The position numbers and the translations under genes were made by a program. A stretch of 61,623 nucleotides of DNA from Rubellimicrobium roseum (lineage in GTDB: Bacteria; Pseudomonadota; Alphaproteobacteria; Rhodobacterales; Rhodobacteraceae). Every line of letters starts with the position of its first letter. Position 1 is the stretch's first letter. The stretch is taken from NCBI RefSeq assembly GCF_006152145.1, contig NZ_VDFV01000007.1, forward strand, positions 1 to 61,623, given 5' to 3'. The notes under the pieces are model-generated. The model had not been told where the DNA came from and searched no databases. It saw only the letters and a program-made list of their open reading frames with translations. Of the stretch, positions 46,640-59,077 are shown piece by piece.

Positions 46640-47926
46640 ATGAACCACAAGATGAAGGCGGCTGCGCTGCGGGTGTCGGCCCTGGCCATGGCGGCGGCGC
46701 TGGTCGCTCCGGCCGCCTCGGCGCAGGGCGTGGAGGTCACGGTCGTGTCGGGCGCCGTGGGCGCGGCGGTGGCGAACTTCGACGCGCTTGTCGCCCCCTG
46801 GGAGGAGCGGACGGGCAACGACGCAGTGCTGGTGCCGATGCCGGCCTCGACCACCGACCAGTTCGGGCAGTACCGCCTGTGGCTCGCGGCGCAGAACGGC
46901 GACATCGACCTCTACCAGACCGACGTGATCTGGGCGCCGCAACTGGCCGAGCATTTCGTCGATCTCACGCAGGTCGCCACCGAGGCCGGGCTGATCGAGC
47001 AGAACTTCCCGTCGATCATCGAATCCCAGACGGTGGAAGGCAAGCTGGTCGCCATCCCGATCTTCACCGACGCCCCGGCGCTGTTCTACCGCACCGACCT
47101 CCTGGAGAAGCACGGCCGCGAAGTGCCCACCACCTGGGCTGAGCTGCAGGAGACCGCGCAGTTCATCCAGGACGCCGAGCGCGCCGAGGGCAACGGCGAG
47201 ATGTGGGGCTTCGTCTGGCAGGGCAATGCCTACGAGGGCCTGACCTGCGACGCGCTGGAATGGGTCAAGTCCTTCGGCGGCGGCCAGATCGTCGAGCCCG
47301 ACGGCACCATCTCGATCAACAACCCGCAGGCCGTTCAGGCGCTGGAGACGGCTGCCGGCTGGGTCGGGACCATCTCGCCCGAGGGCGTCCTGGCCTATCA
47401 GGAAGAAGAGTCGCGCGGCGTCTGGCAGACGGGCAACGCCGTCTTCATGCGCAACTGGCCCTACGCCTACCTGCTGGGCAACGGCGAGGACTCGGCCGTG
47501 GCCGGCAGCTTCGACGTGGCTCCGCTGCCCATGGGCGAGGGCGAGGGCGCGCAGTCGGCCGCCACCCTGGGCGGCTGGAACATGGCCGTGTCGCGCTACG
47601 GCGACCAGCAGGAGGCCGCCATCGACCTCGCGCTCTATCTCGGCTCGGCCGAGGCGCAGAAGCAGCGCGCGCTGAACGAGGGCAACCTGCCCACGATCCA
47701 GTCGCTGTATGAGGACGCCGAGATCCTGGAGGCGAACCCCTACTTCGCGCGCTGGCAGGAGGTCTTCCAGACCGCCGTCCCGCGTCCCTCGGCGCCCACG
47801 CAGGGGGACTACAACGAGGTGTCCACGCTGTTCTTCACGGCCGTCCACAGCGTGCTTTCGGGCGAGGAGGAGGCCGCCGACGCGCTCGAGGATCTCGAGG
47901 CCGACCTCGAGGACGTGCTGGAGTAA
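46640..47926 (+). CDS. Alpha-glucoside (trehalose/maltose-type) ABC transporter substrate-binding protein
   Basis: 428 aa with a signal peptide ending near ALVAPAASA. The mature domain opens with VEVTVVSGAVGAAVANFDAL and contains DIDLYQTDVIWAPQLAEHFV and NEGNLPTIQSLYED, close in layout to ThuE/AglE sugar-binding proteins. It ends in a very acidic tail (EDLEADLEDVLE). It should bind an alpha-glucoside in the periplasm. The thuEFGK-type gene lengths fit trehalose or maltose better than classical aglE. Confidence 0.88.
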   Translation: MNHKMKAAALRVSALAMAAALVAPAASAQGVEVTVVSGAVGAAVANFDALVAPWEERTGNDAVLVPMPASTTDQFGQYRLWLAAQNGDIDLYQTDVIWAPQLAEHFVDLTQVATEAGLIEQNFPSIIESQTVEGKLVAIPIFTDAPALFYRTDLLEKHGREVPTTWAELQETAQFIQDAERAEGNGEMWGFVWQGNAYEGLTCDALEWVKSFGGGQIVEPDGTISINNPQAVQALETAAGWVGTISPEGVLAYQEEESRGVWQTGNAVFMRNWPYAYLLGNGEDSAVAGSFDVAPLPMGEGEGAQSAATLGGWNMAVSRYGDQQEAAIDLALYLGSAEAQKQRALNEGNLPTIQSLYEDAEILEANPYFARWQEVFQTAVPRPSAPTQGDYNEVSTLFFTAVHSVLSGEEEAADALEDLEADLEDVLE

Positions 47927-47940
47927 GGTCCTGGACCACG

Positions 47941-47969
47941 GGCCCGGCCGGCGAAGCGCCGGCCGGGCC
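47941..47969 (+). repeat. Perfect 13-bp hairpin between binding-protein and permease genes
   Basis: GGCCCGGCCGGCG pairs exactly with CGCCGGCCGGGCC around an AAG loop. No U-tract follows. It sits 14 bp after the binding-protein stop, a typical place for a stem that stabilises the upstream mRNA or partly attenuates transcription, favouring high expression of the binding protein. Confidence 0.7.
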
Positions 47970-48034
47970 GCACCGGGCATGAGGCGCCCCTGCCGTCGGG
48001 CGCCGGCCCGCAGGGCTAGGGAGGAGCCGGGGCC

Positions 48035-49974
<1,940 letters not shown>

Positions 49975-49977
49975 GCC

Positions 49978-51003
<1,026 letters not shown>

Positions 51004-51132
51004 GCCGATCGGCCGGGAGATGCCGGCCGGTCACCTCTTCGCGCCCTCCGGGATTCCCGACCTTGAACCGAGGGGGGCGCGGGCCCACCCTTGAGACTGC
51101 GGTGCGTGAAGCCGCGGGACAAGGCGGCTGAC

Positions 51133-52365
51133 ATGGCCAAGGACATCGTGGACACCCCTGCGGCCGAGCCGGCCGCCAAGCCCGACTGGGCGCTCACCCG
51201 GCGCGAGCGGCGGGCCATGGAGCGCGCGCGCGGGGGGCGGGCCACGCGGCGGCGCTGGCCTTGGGTGGTGCTGGCGCTCCTGGTCGTGGCCGCCGCCGCG
51301 GGCGTCTGGCTCTGGCGCGAGCGTCAGGCCGCCGTTCCCGCCGAGGCGCCGGTGGCCGCCGCGCCCGAGGCGCCGCGCGCCGTCCAGATCGACGACGACG
51401 AATGGGCGGTGCTGGAGCCGGAGACGCTTCGCCGGACGGTCCGGGTGATCGGTACGCTCCAGCCCTACCGCCGCGTCGACCTATCGGCCGAGACCGGCGG
51501 GCGGGTCGAGGAGGTCGCGGTGCGCCCCGGCGATGCCGTGACGGCCGGTCAGGTGCTGGTGCAGGTGGACGTGGAGCGGCTGGGGCTCGACGTGCAGCTC
51601 GCGCGCAGCAACGCCGATTCCACGCGCGCGCAACTCGCTGTGGCGGAGGACCAGCTTCAGCGGCAGGAGGCGCTGATCGAGCGCGGCGTCGCGGCCCCGA
51701 CCACGGCGGCCGAACTGCGCGCCAGCGTCGCCGCCCAACGCGCGTCGCTGGCGGCGCAGGAGGATGCGATCCGCTCGGCGGAGCTCGCGCTCGAGGGGGC
51801 CACGGTGCGCGCGCCCTTCGACGGCGTGGTGTCCGCGCGCTCGGTCGAGCCGGGCGCGGTGATCGGGGCGGGGACGCCGCTCCTCACGGTCGTGGACCTG
51901 ACGCGCATGGAGATGGTGGGCGTCGCCCCGGTGGGCGCGGGCGCCACGCTGAGCGCGGGGCAGGCGGTCGAGCTGAGCGTCGACGGCCTGGGCGGCCAGA
52001 GCTTCGAGGGGACCGTGGAGCGTATCGCGCCGGTCGCGCAGGAGGGGACGCGCGCGCTGCCCGTCTATGTGGAGGTGCCCAACGCCGGCGGGCCGCTTCT
52101 GGGCGGCATGTTCGCCACCGGCCGGATCGTCGTGGCCGAGCAGCCGGACGCGCTGGCCGTGCCGCAGGGCGCCATTCGGGAGGAGGGCGGGCCGCATGTC
52201 CTGGTGATCGAGGGCGATGCGCTGGTTCGCCGCGACGTGACGCCGGGCGAGGAATGGCCCGGCGGGCGCGTGCAGGTCGAGGGTCTGGCGCCTGGGGACC
52301 GTGTCGTGACCGCCGCGCTGGAGGGGCTGGAGCCCGGACAGCCGGTCGAGCTGGTGGAGTTCTGA
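51133..52365 (+). CDS. Efflux RND transporter periplasmic adaptor (membrane fusion protein)
   Basis: 410 aa. A basic cytosolic N-terminus and one anchor helix (WPWVVLALLVVAAAAGVWLW, about 43-62), then the barrel-sandwich halves (LSAETGGRVEEVAVRPGDAV; ATVRAPFDGVVSARSVEPGA), an alpha-hairpin between them (about residues 160-215) and beta-barrel domains (VPQGAIREEGGPHVLVIEGD). It links the RND pump to an outer-membrane channel, which is not encoded here. The stop precedes the pump start by 1 bp. Confidence 0.9.
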   Translation: MAKDIVDTPAAEPAAKPDWALTRRERRAMERARGGRATRRRWPWVVLALLVVAAAAGVWLWRERQAAVPAEAPVAAAPEAPRAVQIDDDEWAVLEPETLRRTVRVIGTLQPYRRVDLSAETGGRVEEVAVRPGDAVTAGQVLVQVDVERLGLDVQLARSNADSTRAQLAVAEDQLQRQEALIERGVAAPTTAAELRASVAAQRASLAAQEDAIRSAELALEGATVRAPFDGVVSARSVEPGAVIGAGTPLLTVVDLTRMEMVGVAPVGAGATLSAGQAVELSVDGLGGQSFEGTVERIAPVAQEGTRALPVYVEVPNAGGPLLGGMFATGRIVVAEQPDALAVPQGAIREEGGPHVLVIEGDALVRRDVTPGEEWPGGRVQVEGLAPGDRVVTAALEGLEPGQPVELVEF

Positions 52366-52366
52366 C

Positions 52367-55300
52367 GTGTTCCTGACCCGGATCAGCGTCGCGCAGCCGG
52401 TCTTCGCGACGATGGTGATGCTCGCCATCACCATCCTGGGCCTGGTGAGCTTCTCGCGCCTGCCCATCGAGCAGTTGCCCGACGTCGACTTTCCCGTGGT
52501 CGCGGTGGTGGTGAGCTACCCCGGCGCGAGCCCCGAGACCGTCGAGGCCGACGTGGTGGAGCCCATCGAGCAGGCCGTCAGCACCATCGCCGGCATCGAC
52601 GAGGTGCAGGCGACGGCCCAGAGCGGGCAGGCGATCATCGTCATGTTCTTCGATCTCGACGTACAGTCGGCCGATGCCGCGCAGGAGGTCCGCGACAAGA
52701 TCGCCCCCGTGAGCGCCGTCCTGCCCGACGGGGCCGAGGAGCCGCAGGTGCTCCGCTTCGACCCGGCCGAGCAGCCGATCATGTCGCTCGCCCTCAGCGG
52801 AGAGATCGAGGCGCGCGACCTGACCGCGCTGGCCGAGGACGTGGTGGCGCGGCAGCTTCTGACCATCCAGGGAGTGGGGCGCGCCTCGGTCGTGGGGGGC
52901 ACGCCCCGGCAGGTGGACATCCTGATCGACCCCGACCGCATGAACGCCTTCGGCATCGGGGTGGAGCAGGTGACGGCGGCGCTCCTGTCGCAGAACCAGG
53001 ACACGCCGGCAGGCGAGATCGACACCGGCCGCACGGTGCAGACCGTGACGGTCGAGGGCCGGGTGGAGCGGGCCGAGGACTTCCTCGACCTCACCGTGGG
53101 CACTCAGGGCGGCCTGCCGGTGACGCTGGGCGACGTGGCGACCGTGACCGGGGGCGAGGCCGAGGCGAACTCGCTGGCGCTGCTCGATGGCGGGCGGGCG
53201 CTGGCCATCGACGTGGTCAAGCAGCAGGGCTCCAACACCGTCGAGGTCGCGCAGGCGATCCGCGCGGCCGTCGAGGACCTCAACGCCACCGAGATGCCGC
53301 CGGGCGTCACGATCGACATCGTGTCCGACAACGCGGTGGAGGTCGAGGAAAGCTACGCCAGCGTCCAGACCATGCTGGTCGAAGGCGCGATCCTGGCCAC
53401 CGTGATCGTGTTCCTGTTCCTGAATTCCTGGCGCTCGACGCTCATCACCGGGCTCACGCTGCCCATCTCGGTCATCGGGACGATGACGGCGCTCTATGCG
53501 CTGGGCTTCACGCTCAACATCATGACGCTCCTGGCGCTGTCGCTCGCCATCGGGCTGCTGATCGACGACGCCATCGTGGTGCGCGAGAACATCGTGCGGC
53601 ACCTGCGCATGGGGAAGCGGCACGAGCGCGCCGCGCTGGAGGGGACGGACGAGATCGGCCTCGCGGTGCTGGCGACGACCTTCTCCATCGTCGCGGTCTT
53701 CCTGCCCGTGGCTTTCATGGAGGGGATCATCGGGCGGTTCTTCCTCCAGTTCGGGGTCACGGTCTCGGTCGCGGTGCTGATCTCGCTCTTCGTGGCCTTC
53801 ACGCTGGACCCGATGCTGTCCTCGGTCTGGTACGATCCCTCGGCCGATCCGCAGGCGCCCAAGGGGCCGGTCTGGCGGCTGGTGGACCGCTTCGACCGGG
53901 CCTTCGAGGCGCTGGGGCGCGGCTACGGGCGGCTCGTGCGGCTCACGCTCCGGCATCGGCTGGTGACGCTGCTGGTGGCGGTGGGCAGCTTCGTAGGCAG
54001 CTTCGCGCTGGTGCCGCTGGTCGGGGCCGAGTTCGCGCCCGCGGTGGACGATGGCCGCTTCAAGGTGGAGATCGAGACGCCCGCAGGATCGTCGCTCGAC
54101 TACACGGCGACCAAGATCCGGCAGGTGGACGCGGTGCTCAAGACCTTTCCGGAGGTGGCGCGGACCTATGCGACGGTGAACTCGGGCACGACCGCGAACG
54201 GCGCCACGCAGGCCACGATCCAGGTCACGATGGTCCCTGCCGAGGAGCGCGAGAGGCGCCCGCAGGAGATGACCGAGCCCGTGCGCGAGGCCTTGGTCGT
54301 CGTGCCCGGCATCGAGGTGACCATCGGCGCGGCCGGGGGGCTGGGGGGCGTCGCCGCCCCAGTGGAGCTGACGCTCTCGGGCGACAGCTTCGTGGTGCTG
54401 GGCGAGATCGCCGACGATCTGACCGCCCGGCTGCGGGAGATCGAGGGGCTCGCCGACGTGACCACGAGTCTGCAGGAGGTGGAACCCACGCTGGCGGTGC
54501 GGCTCGACCGCGATGCGGCGGACGACCTGGGGGTGTCGCTGGCCTCGGTGGGCGACACGCTCTCGACCCTGCTGGGCGGGCAGGAGGTAGGTGAATGGAC
54601 CGCCCCCGATGGCGAGAGCTATTCGCTCAACGTCCAGCTTCCCGAGGAGGCGCGCAACGACGCGGACAGCCTGGGCGCGCTGCCCGTCGCCACGCAGGGC
54701 GGCGAGTTGATCCGGCTCGACCAGGTGGCGACGCTCGCGCCCTCGGTAGGGCCGTCTGAGATCAACCGGCAGGATCTGGCGCGCACGGTCGCGGTGACGG
54801 CGAACTTGGCGAACGTGACCCTGGGCGAGGTGCTGCCCGAGGTGAACGCGGCCATCGAAGCGCTGGACCTGCCGGCGGGCTACCGGGTCTCGCAGGGCGG
54901 GGACGCCGAGCAACTGGCCGAATCGGGGGCCTCGGCCCTGACCGCGCTCGTGCTGGCGGTGGTCTTCATCTATCTCGTGCTCGCCTCGCAGTTCGGCAGC
55001 TTCCTCCAACCGCTCGCCATCATGATGTCGCTGCCGCTGTCGCTGATCGGGGTGCTGGCCGGGCTCCTGATCGGGGGAAGCACGCTCAACATCTTCTCGG
55101 CCATCGGCTTCATCATGCTGATGGGCCTCGTGGTGAAGAACGCGATCCTGCTGGTGGACAACGCCAACCACCGGGTGCGGGATGGGCAGAACCTCTATGA
55201 CGCGCTGGTCGAGGCGGGGCAGACGCGCTTCCGCCCCATCGTGATGACGACGCTGGCCATGATCTTCGGGATGCTCCCGCTTGCGCTCAACATCCACCAC

Positions 55301-55471
55301 GGCAGTGGGCAGAACGCGCCCATGGCCCATGCGGTGATCGGAGGGCTGATCTCATCGACGCTTCTCACGCTCGTGGTGGTGCCCGTGGCGCTGACCTACA
55401 TGGACGCGCTGGGCCGGCGGGCGTCCCGCTGGTTTCCCGCTGCGCCAGACCACGCCGCGCCGGCGGAGTGA
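52367..55471 (+). CDS. Efflux RND transporter permease (HAE1-like)
   Basis: 1034 aa from a GTG at 52367. Opens [20 protein letters not shown] with the [20 protein letters not shown] block, and the proton-relay helix 4 carries [20 protein letters not shown] with the paired Asp. A second-half [18 protein letters not shown] matches helix 10. Two large periplasmic loops and twelve helices give standard RND length. Exports drugs, lipophiles or metabolites; no specificity is clear. Co-transcribed with the adaptor. Confidence 0.93.
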   Translation: MFLTRISVAQPVFATMVMLAITILGLVSFSRLPIEQLPDVDFPVVAVVVSYPGASPETVEADVVEPIEQAVSTIAGIDEVQATAQSGQAIIVMFFDLDVQSADAAQEVRDKIAPVSAVLPDGAEEPQVLRFDPAEQPIMSLALSGEIEARDLTALAEDVVARQLLTIQGVGRASVVGGTPRQVDILIDPDRMNAFGIGVEQVTAALLSQNQDTPAGEIDTGRTVQTVTVEGRVERAEDFLDLTVGTQGGLPVTLGDVATVTGGEAEANSLALLDGGRALAIDVVKQQGSNTVEVAQAIRAAVEDLNATEMPPGVTIDIVSDNAVEVEESYASVQTMLVEGAILATVIVFLFLNSWRSTLITGLTLPISVIGTMTALYALGFTLNIMTLLALSLAIGLLIDDAIVVRENIVRHLRMGKRHERAALEGTDEIGLAVLATTFSIVAVFLPVAFMEGIIGRFFLQFGVTVSVAVLISLFVAFTLDPMLSSVWYDPSADPQAPKGPVWRLVDRFDRAFEALGRGYGRLVRLTLRHRLVTLLVAVGSFVGSFALVPLVGAEFAPAVDDGRFKVEIETPAGSSLDYTATKIRQVDAVLKTFPEVARTYATVNSGTTANGATQATIQVTMVPAEERERRPQEMTEPVREALVVVPGIEVTIGAAGGLGGVAAPVELTLSGDSFVVLGEIADDLTARLREIEGLADVTTSLQEVEPTLAVRLDRDAADDLGVSLASVGDTLSTLLGGQEVGEWTAPDGESYSLNVQLPEEARNDADSLGALPVATQGGELIRLDQVATLAPSVGPSEINRQDLARTVAVTANLANVTLGEVLPEVNAAIEALDLPAGYRVSQGGDAEQLAESGASALTALVLAVVFIYLVLASQFGSFLQPLAIMMSLPLSLIGVLAGLLIGGSTLNIFSAIGFIMLMGLVVKNAILLVDNANHRVRDGQNLYDALVEAGQTRFRPIVMTTLAMIFGMLPLALNIHHGSGQNAPMAHAVIGGLISSTLLTLVVVPVALTYMDALGRRASRWFPAAPDHAAPAE

Positions 55472-55530
55472 TCCCCCTTCCGCCCCGCGCGGGAGGCTGG
55501 CAGGGTGCCCGGAAACCGAGGGAGGGGACC

Positions 55531-56694
55531 ATGGATCACGCGACGCTCGACCTGCCGGGCGAGGGACTGTTCGTCGGGCGCGTCTGGCGGCCCGGGCAAG
55601 GGCCATCGGTCGTGACGGTGCGCGACGGACGGCTGGCTGACATCACCTCGCGCGAGGCGCCGACCGTCAGCACCCTTCTGGAGCGGGAGGATCTCGCGGC
55701 TTTCGCCGCCGCCGCGCCGGGCGAGGATCTGGGCAGCCTCGAAGAGATTTCCGCAGCGAGCCTCTACGCCGCTGAAAGCCGTGACCCCGACGCGCTGCGG
55801 CTGCTCGCGCCCTGCGACCTGCAGGCGGTCAAGGCCTGCGGCGTGACCTTCGCCCGCTCGATGATCGAGCGGGTGATCGAGGAGCGCGCGGGGGGCGATC
55901 CCACCCGCGCCGAGGAGATCCGGCTGCGGGTCGGAGCCGTGGTGGGCGAAAGGCTCCGCGACCTCGTGCCGGGGTCGGAGCAGGCGGCCGAGGTCAAGCG
56001 CTTGCTCCAGGCCGAGGGGCTCTGGTCGCAGTACCTGGAGGTGGGCATCGGGCCGGACGCCGAGGTCTTCACCAAGTGCCCGCCCATGGCCGCCGTCGGC
56101 TGGGGCGCCGAGGTCGGGCTCCACCCCGTCTCGCGCTGGAACAACCCCGAGCCCGAAGTGGTGCTGGCCTGCGATGCGCAGGGGCGGGTCCGGGGCGCCT
56201 CCTTAGGCAACGACGTGAACCTGCGCGACGTGGAAGGGCGCTCGGCGCTGCTCTTGGGCAAGGCCAAGGACAACAACGCTTCGGCGGCCATCGGGCCCTT
56301 CGTGCGGCTTCTCGATGACCGCTGGGGGCTCGACGAGGTGCGGCGGCTGGAACTGCGGCTGACCGTCGAGAGCGAGGGCGGCTACCGGATGGAGGGCCGC
56401 TCCTCGATGGCCGAGATCAGCCGCGATCCGCTGGACCTCGCCGCGCAGGCCTTCGGGCGGCACCACCAGTATCCCGACGGCTTCATGCTCTATCTCGGCA
56501 CGCTCTTCGCGCCCATCGAGGACCGCGATGCGCCGGGGCAGGGCTTCACGCACCATCTGGGCGACCGCGTCACCATCGCGGCGCCGGGGCTTGGGAGCCT
56601 CGTCAACACGGTGCGGCTCGCGACCGAGGCGCCGCCCTGGACCTTCGGCACCGGGGCGCTGATGCGCGGGCTCGCGGCGCGCGGACTCCTCTGA
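55531..56694 (+). CDS. Fumarylacetoacetate hydrolase-family enzyme of COG3970 type
   Basis: 387 aa, longer than the FAH protein at 8576. After an unusual N-terminal domain come LAPCDLQAVKACGVTFARSM and YLEVGIGPDAEVFTKCPPMA, then WNNPEPEVVLACDAQGRVRG with metal-binding Glu residues, and SALLLGKAKDNNASAAIGPF. This is the layout of the 2-keto-3-deoxy-pentonate dehydratase-like group, which produces alpha-ketoglutarate semialdehyde. The semialdehyde dehydrogenase-type gene at the window end supports that role, though they are 5 kb apart. Confidence 0.85.
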   Translation: MDHATLDLPGEGLFVGRVWRPGQGPSVVTVRDGRLADITSREAPTVSTLLEREDLAAFAAAAPGEDLGSLEEISAASLYAAESRDPDALRLLAPCDLQAVKACGVTFARSMIERVIEERAGGDPTRAEEIRLRVGAVVGERLRDLVPGSEQAAEVKRLLQAEGLWSQYLEVGIGPDAEVFTKCPPMAAVGWGAEVGLHPVSRWNNPEPEVVLACDAQGRVRGASLGNDVNLRDVEGRSALLLGKAKDNNASAAIGPFVRLLDDRWGLDEVRRLELRLTVESEGGYRMEGRSSMAEISRDPLDLAAQAFGRHHQYPDGFMLYLGTLFAPIEDRDAPGQGFTHHLGDRVTIAAPGLGSLVNTVRLATEAPPWTFGTGALMRGLAARGLL

Positions 56695-56759
56695 GCCGAC
56701 GGCTCGCGCGGGCGGTCCTTCCTCTCTAGATTGGGGGCGGACCAGTAGGGGAGACCGCC

Positions 56760-57041
56760 ATGACCAATTCCGAAATCCTGCTCGCGCAGCTCACGGACCC
56801 GTTCCGCCTGGGGCTGCTCGTGGCCCTGGTGGTGACGATGCTGCGCACCGAGGCGGTCACGGGTCGCTGGGTCCCGCTCGCGCTGGGCGTGCTGTTCGTG
56901 GCCTTCATCCTGCCCTCGACCATCGGGGCGGGGTCGGGGGTGCCGTTCTGGACGGCCGTGGCGCTGGGCGTGGTGGCGAACCTCGTCCTGCTCGCGCTCG
57001 TGATGGCGATCCGGCATCTGGTGCTGCGGATCATGCCCTGA
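56760..57041 (+). CDS. Small membrane protein
   Basis: 93 aa. Three hydrophobic segments (about 15-30, 40-60 and 65-85), with a positively charged end (MAIRHLVLRIMP). No family recognised. It is 65 bp after the COG3970 gene and is followed by a strong hairpin. Confidence 0.65.
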   Translation: MTNSEILLAQLTDPFRLGLLVALVVTMLRTEAVTGRWVPLALGVLFVAFILPSTIGAGSGVPFWTAVALGVVANLVLLALVMAIRHLVLRIMP

Positions 57042-57050
57042 AAACGCGAA

Positions 57051-57078
57051 CCGCCCCCGGAGTGTCCTCCGGGGGCGG
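57051..57078. terminator. Strong bidirectional hairpin between convergent genes
   Basis: CCGCCCCCGGAG (57051-57062), loop TGTC, CTCCGGGGGCGG (57067-57078): a perfect 12-bp stem. On the minus strand it is followed, after a short gap, by GTTTTC. It separates the small membrane protein from the convergent MHS transporter and can terminate both. Confidence 0.65.
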
Positions 57079-57107
57079 CCTGCGTCGTCAGCCCGGGGGC
57101 TGGGCGA

Positions 57108-58919
57108 TCAGTGATGAACCTTGTGGTTCGGGTCGTCGGTGAACATCGACTTGTTCTGGGTGCCGCCGGGGACGAAGATCGCCCCGATCACCACGGTCGC
57201 CGCGGCGACGATGATGGCGTACCACAGGCCGGAGTAGATGTTGCCCGACTGGGCCGAGATCGCGAAGGCCGTGGCGGGCAGCAGGCCGCCGAACCAGCCG
57301 TTGCCGATGTGGTAGGGCAGCGACATGCCCGAGTAGCGGATCCGGGTCGGGAACAGCTCGCAGAGCATGGCGGCGATCGGGCCGTAGACCATCGTCACCA
57401 GAAGGATGAGGTAGGTCAGGATCGCGATGATCGCGAGCTTCTGTCCGGTGAAGATGTCGACGAAGTTGGAGGCCACGGCGACGCTGGTGTTGTCGGCGGC
57501 GACCAGCGGGTAGCCCGCGGCCTTGAGCGCGTCGTTCACGCCCGTTTCGAAGGCGGTCTTGGCGGTCTTGGCTTCGTCGCCCGTCACGGCGCCGGCGTCA
57601 TAGGAGTTGATGACGGTGTCGCCGATCTGGATCGTCGCGGTGGTCGCGGCCGGGTCCTCGACGGTGGTGTAGTTGACCGAGGTCCGGGCGAGTTGCGCCT
57701 TGGCGATGTCGCAGGACGAGGTGAACTTGGCCGTGCCGGTCGGGTTGAACTGGAACGAGCAGTCGTCGGGGTTCGCCGTCACCGTGACCGGGGTCTGGTG
57801 GGCGGCGTGCAGCGCCGGGTTGGCGACGCGGGTCAGGGCCTCGAAGACCGGGAAGTAGGTCAGCGCGGCGATGAGGCAGCCCGCCAGGATGATCGGCTTG
57901 CGACCGATGCGGTCGGAGAGCGAGCCGAAGAACAGGAAGCCGGCGGTGCCCAGGATCAGCGACCAGGCCACGAGGACGTTGGCGGTGAAGCTGTCCACCT
58001 TGACGACGTTCTGGAGGAAGAACAGGGCGTAGAACTGGCCCGAGTACCAGACCACGGCTTGGCCCATGGTGAGGCCGAAGAGCGCGATCAGGGCGAACTT
58101 GCCGTTCTTCCAGGTGCCGAAGGCTTCCTTGAGCGGCGCCTTCGAGGCGGTGCCCTCTTCCTTCATCTTCTTGAAGGCGGGCGATTCATGCATCTGCAGG
58201 CGGATGTAGAGCGAGATCAGCAGCAGGATGACCGAGCCCAGGAACGGGATGCGCCAGCCCCAGGCGTTGAAGGCCTTCTGCATCATCGGCGTGCCGTCGG
58301 GGTTCGACATGGCCGCGCCCGCCGCGTCCAGCACCGGCTGGTCGGGGTAGTTGCCGTTGACGTAGCCCTGCACCGAGATGATGACGATCAGCGACAGCAG
58401 GAGGCCCAGGGTCGCGGTCGTCTGGATGAAGGCGGTGTAGTAGCCGCGCTGGCCGATGGGCGCGTGCTCGGCCACGTAGACCGCGGCGCCACCGTACTCG
58501 CCGCCGAGCGCGAGGCCCTGCAGCATCCGCAGGATGATGAGGATGACCGGCGCGGCCACGCCCCACTGGTAGTAGTTGGGCAGCAGGCCCACGAGGAAGG
58601 TCGAGGCCCCCATGATGAGGATCGTCATCAGGAAGGTGTACTTCCGGCCGACGAGGTCACCCAGGGCGCCGAACACCAGCGCGCCGAAGGGGCGCACGAT
58701 AAAGCCCGCGGCGAAGGCCAGGAGCGCGAAGACGTTCCGCGTGGCCTCGGGGAAGGGCGTGAAGAACTGCGCGCCGATGATCGCGGCGAGCGAGCCGTAG
58801 AGATAGAAGTCGTACCATTCAAAGACGGTGCCCGCGGACGAGGCCGCGATGACCCTCTTCTCTTCCCGTGTCATGGGACGGGTACGGTTGATCTCCGTCC
58901 CGTAGTCGATCGATGCCAT
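57108..58919 (-). CDS. MFS transporter, MHS (metabolite:H+ symporter) family, with large periplasmic insert
   Basis: 603 aa, longer than the usual 430-550. MHS motifs: TVFEWYDFYLYGSLAAIIGA, GALGDLVGRKYTFL, RMLQGLALGGEYGGAAVYVA and LFFGSLSDRIGRKPIILAG. The extra length is an insert at about residues 363-488 between helices 9 and 10, on the outer face, with Cys387 and Cys403 able to form a disulfide. It follows acs by about 158 bp on the same strand, suggesting uptake of acetate or another short acid. Confidence 0.9.
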   Translation of the reverse strand: MASIDYGTEINRTRPMTREEKRVIAASSAGTVFEWYDFYLYGSLAAIIGAQFFTPFPEATRNVFALLAFAAGFIVRPFGALVFGALGDLVGRKYTFLMTILIMGASTFLVGLLPNYYQWGVAAPVILIILRMLQGLALGGEYGGAAVYVAEHAPIGQRGYYTAFIQTTATLGLLLSLIVIISVQGYVNGNYPDQPVLDAAGAAMSNPDGTPMMQKAFNAWGWRIPFLGSVILLLISLYIRLQMHESPAFKKMKEEGTASKAPLKEAFGTWKNGKFALIALFGLTMGQAVVWYSGQFYALFFLQNVVKVDSFTANVLVAWSLILGTAGFLFFGSLSDRIGRKPIILAGCLIAALTYFPVFEALTRVANPALHAAHQTPVTVTANPDDCSFQFNPTGTAKFTSSCDIAKAQLARTSVNYTTVEDPAATTATIQIGDTVINSYDAGAVTGDEAKTAKTAFETGVNDALKAAGYPLVAADNTSVAVASNFVDIFTGQKLAIIAILTYLILLVTMVYGPIAAMLCELFPTRIRYSGMSLPYHIGNGWFGGLLPATAFAISAQSGNIYSGLWYAIIVAAATVVIGAIFVPGGTQNKSMFTDDPNHKVHH

Positions 58920-59077
58920 TCCTTCCTCCTTGTCGCCGGTCGTTGCCGGCTGGTTCGTCCCGTTCCGTCTGGCATGGCTCTGCAGTCCCCTCCTCCAGGG
59001 AAGGCCGAGCGTCGGTGCGGGTCGTTGGCTGGGGGTCCCCGGCCCGGGGGCGTCCGGGCCGGGGCCGTCGCGTCACG

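Noticed and set aside
51884-55330. 1148-codon minus-strand open frame opposite the RND pump
   Set aside because: Low-complexity His/Arg/Asp-rich translation typical of GC-rich antisense; the plus strand encodes an unmistakable RND transporter.
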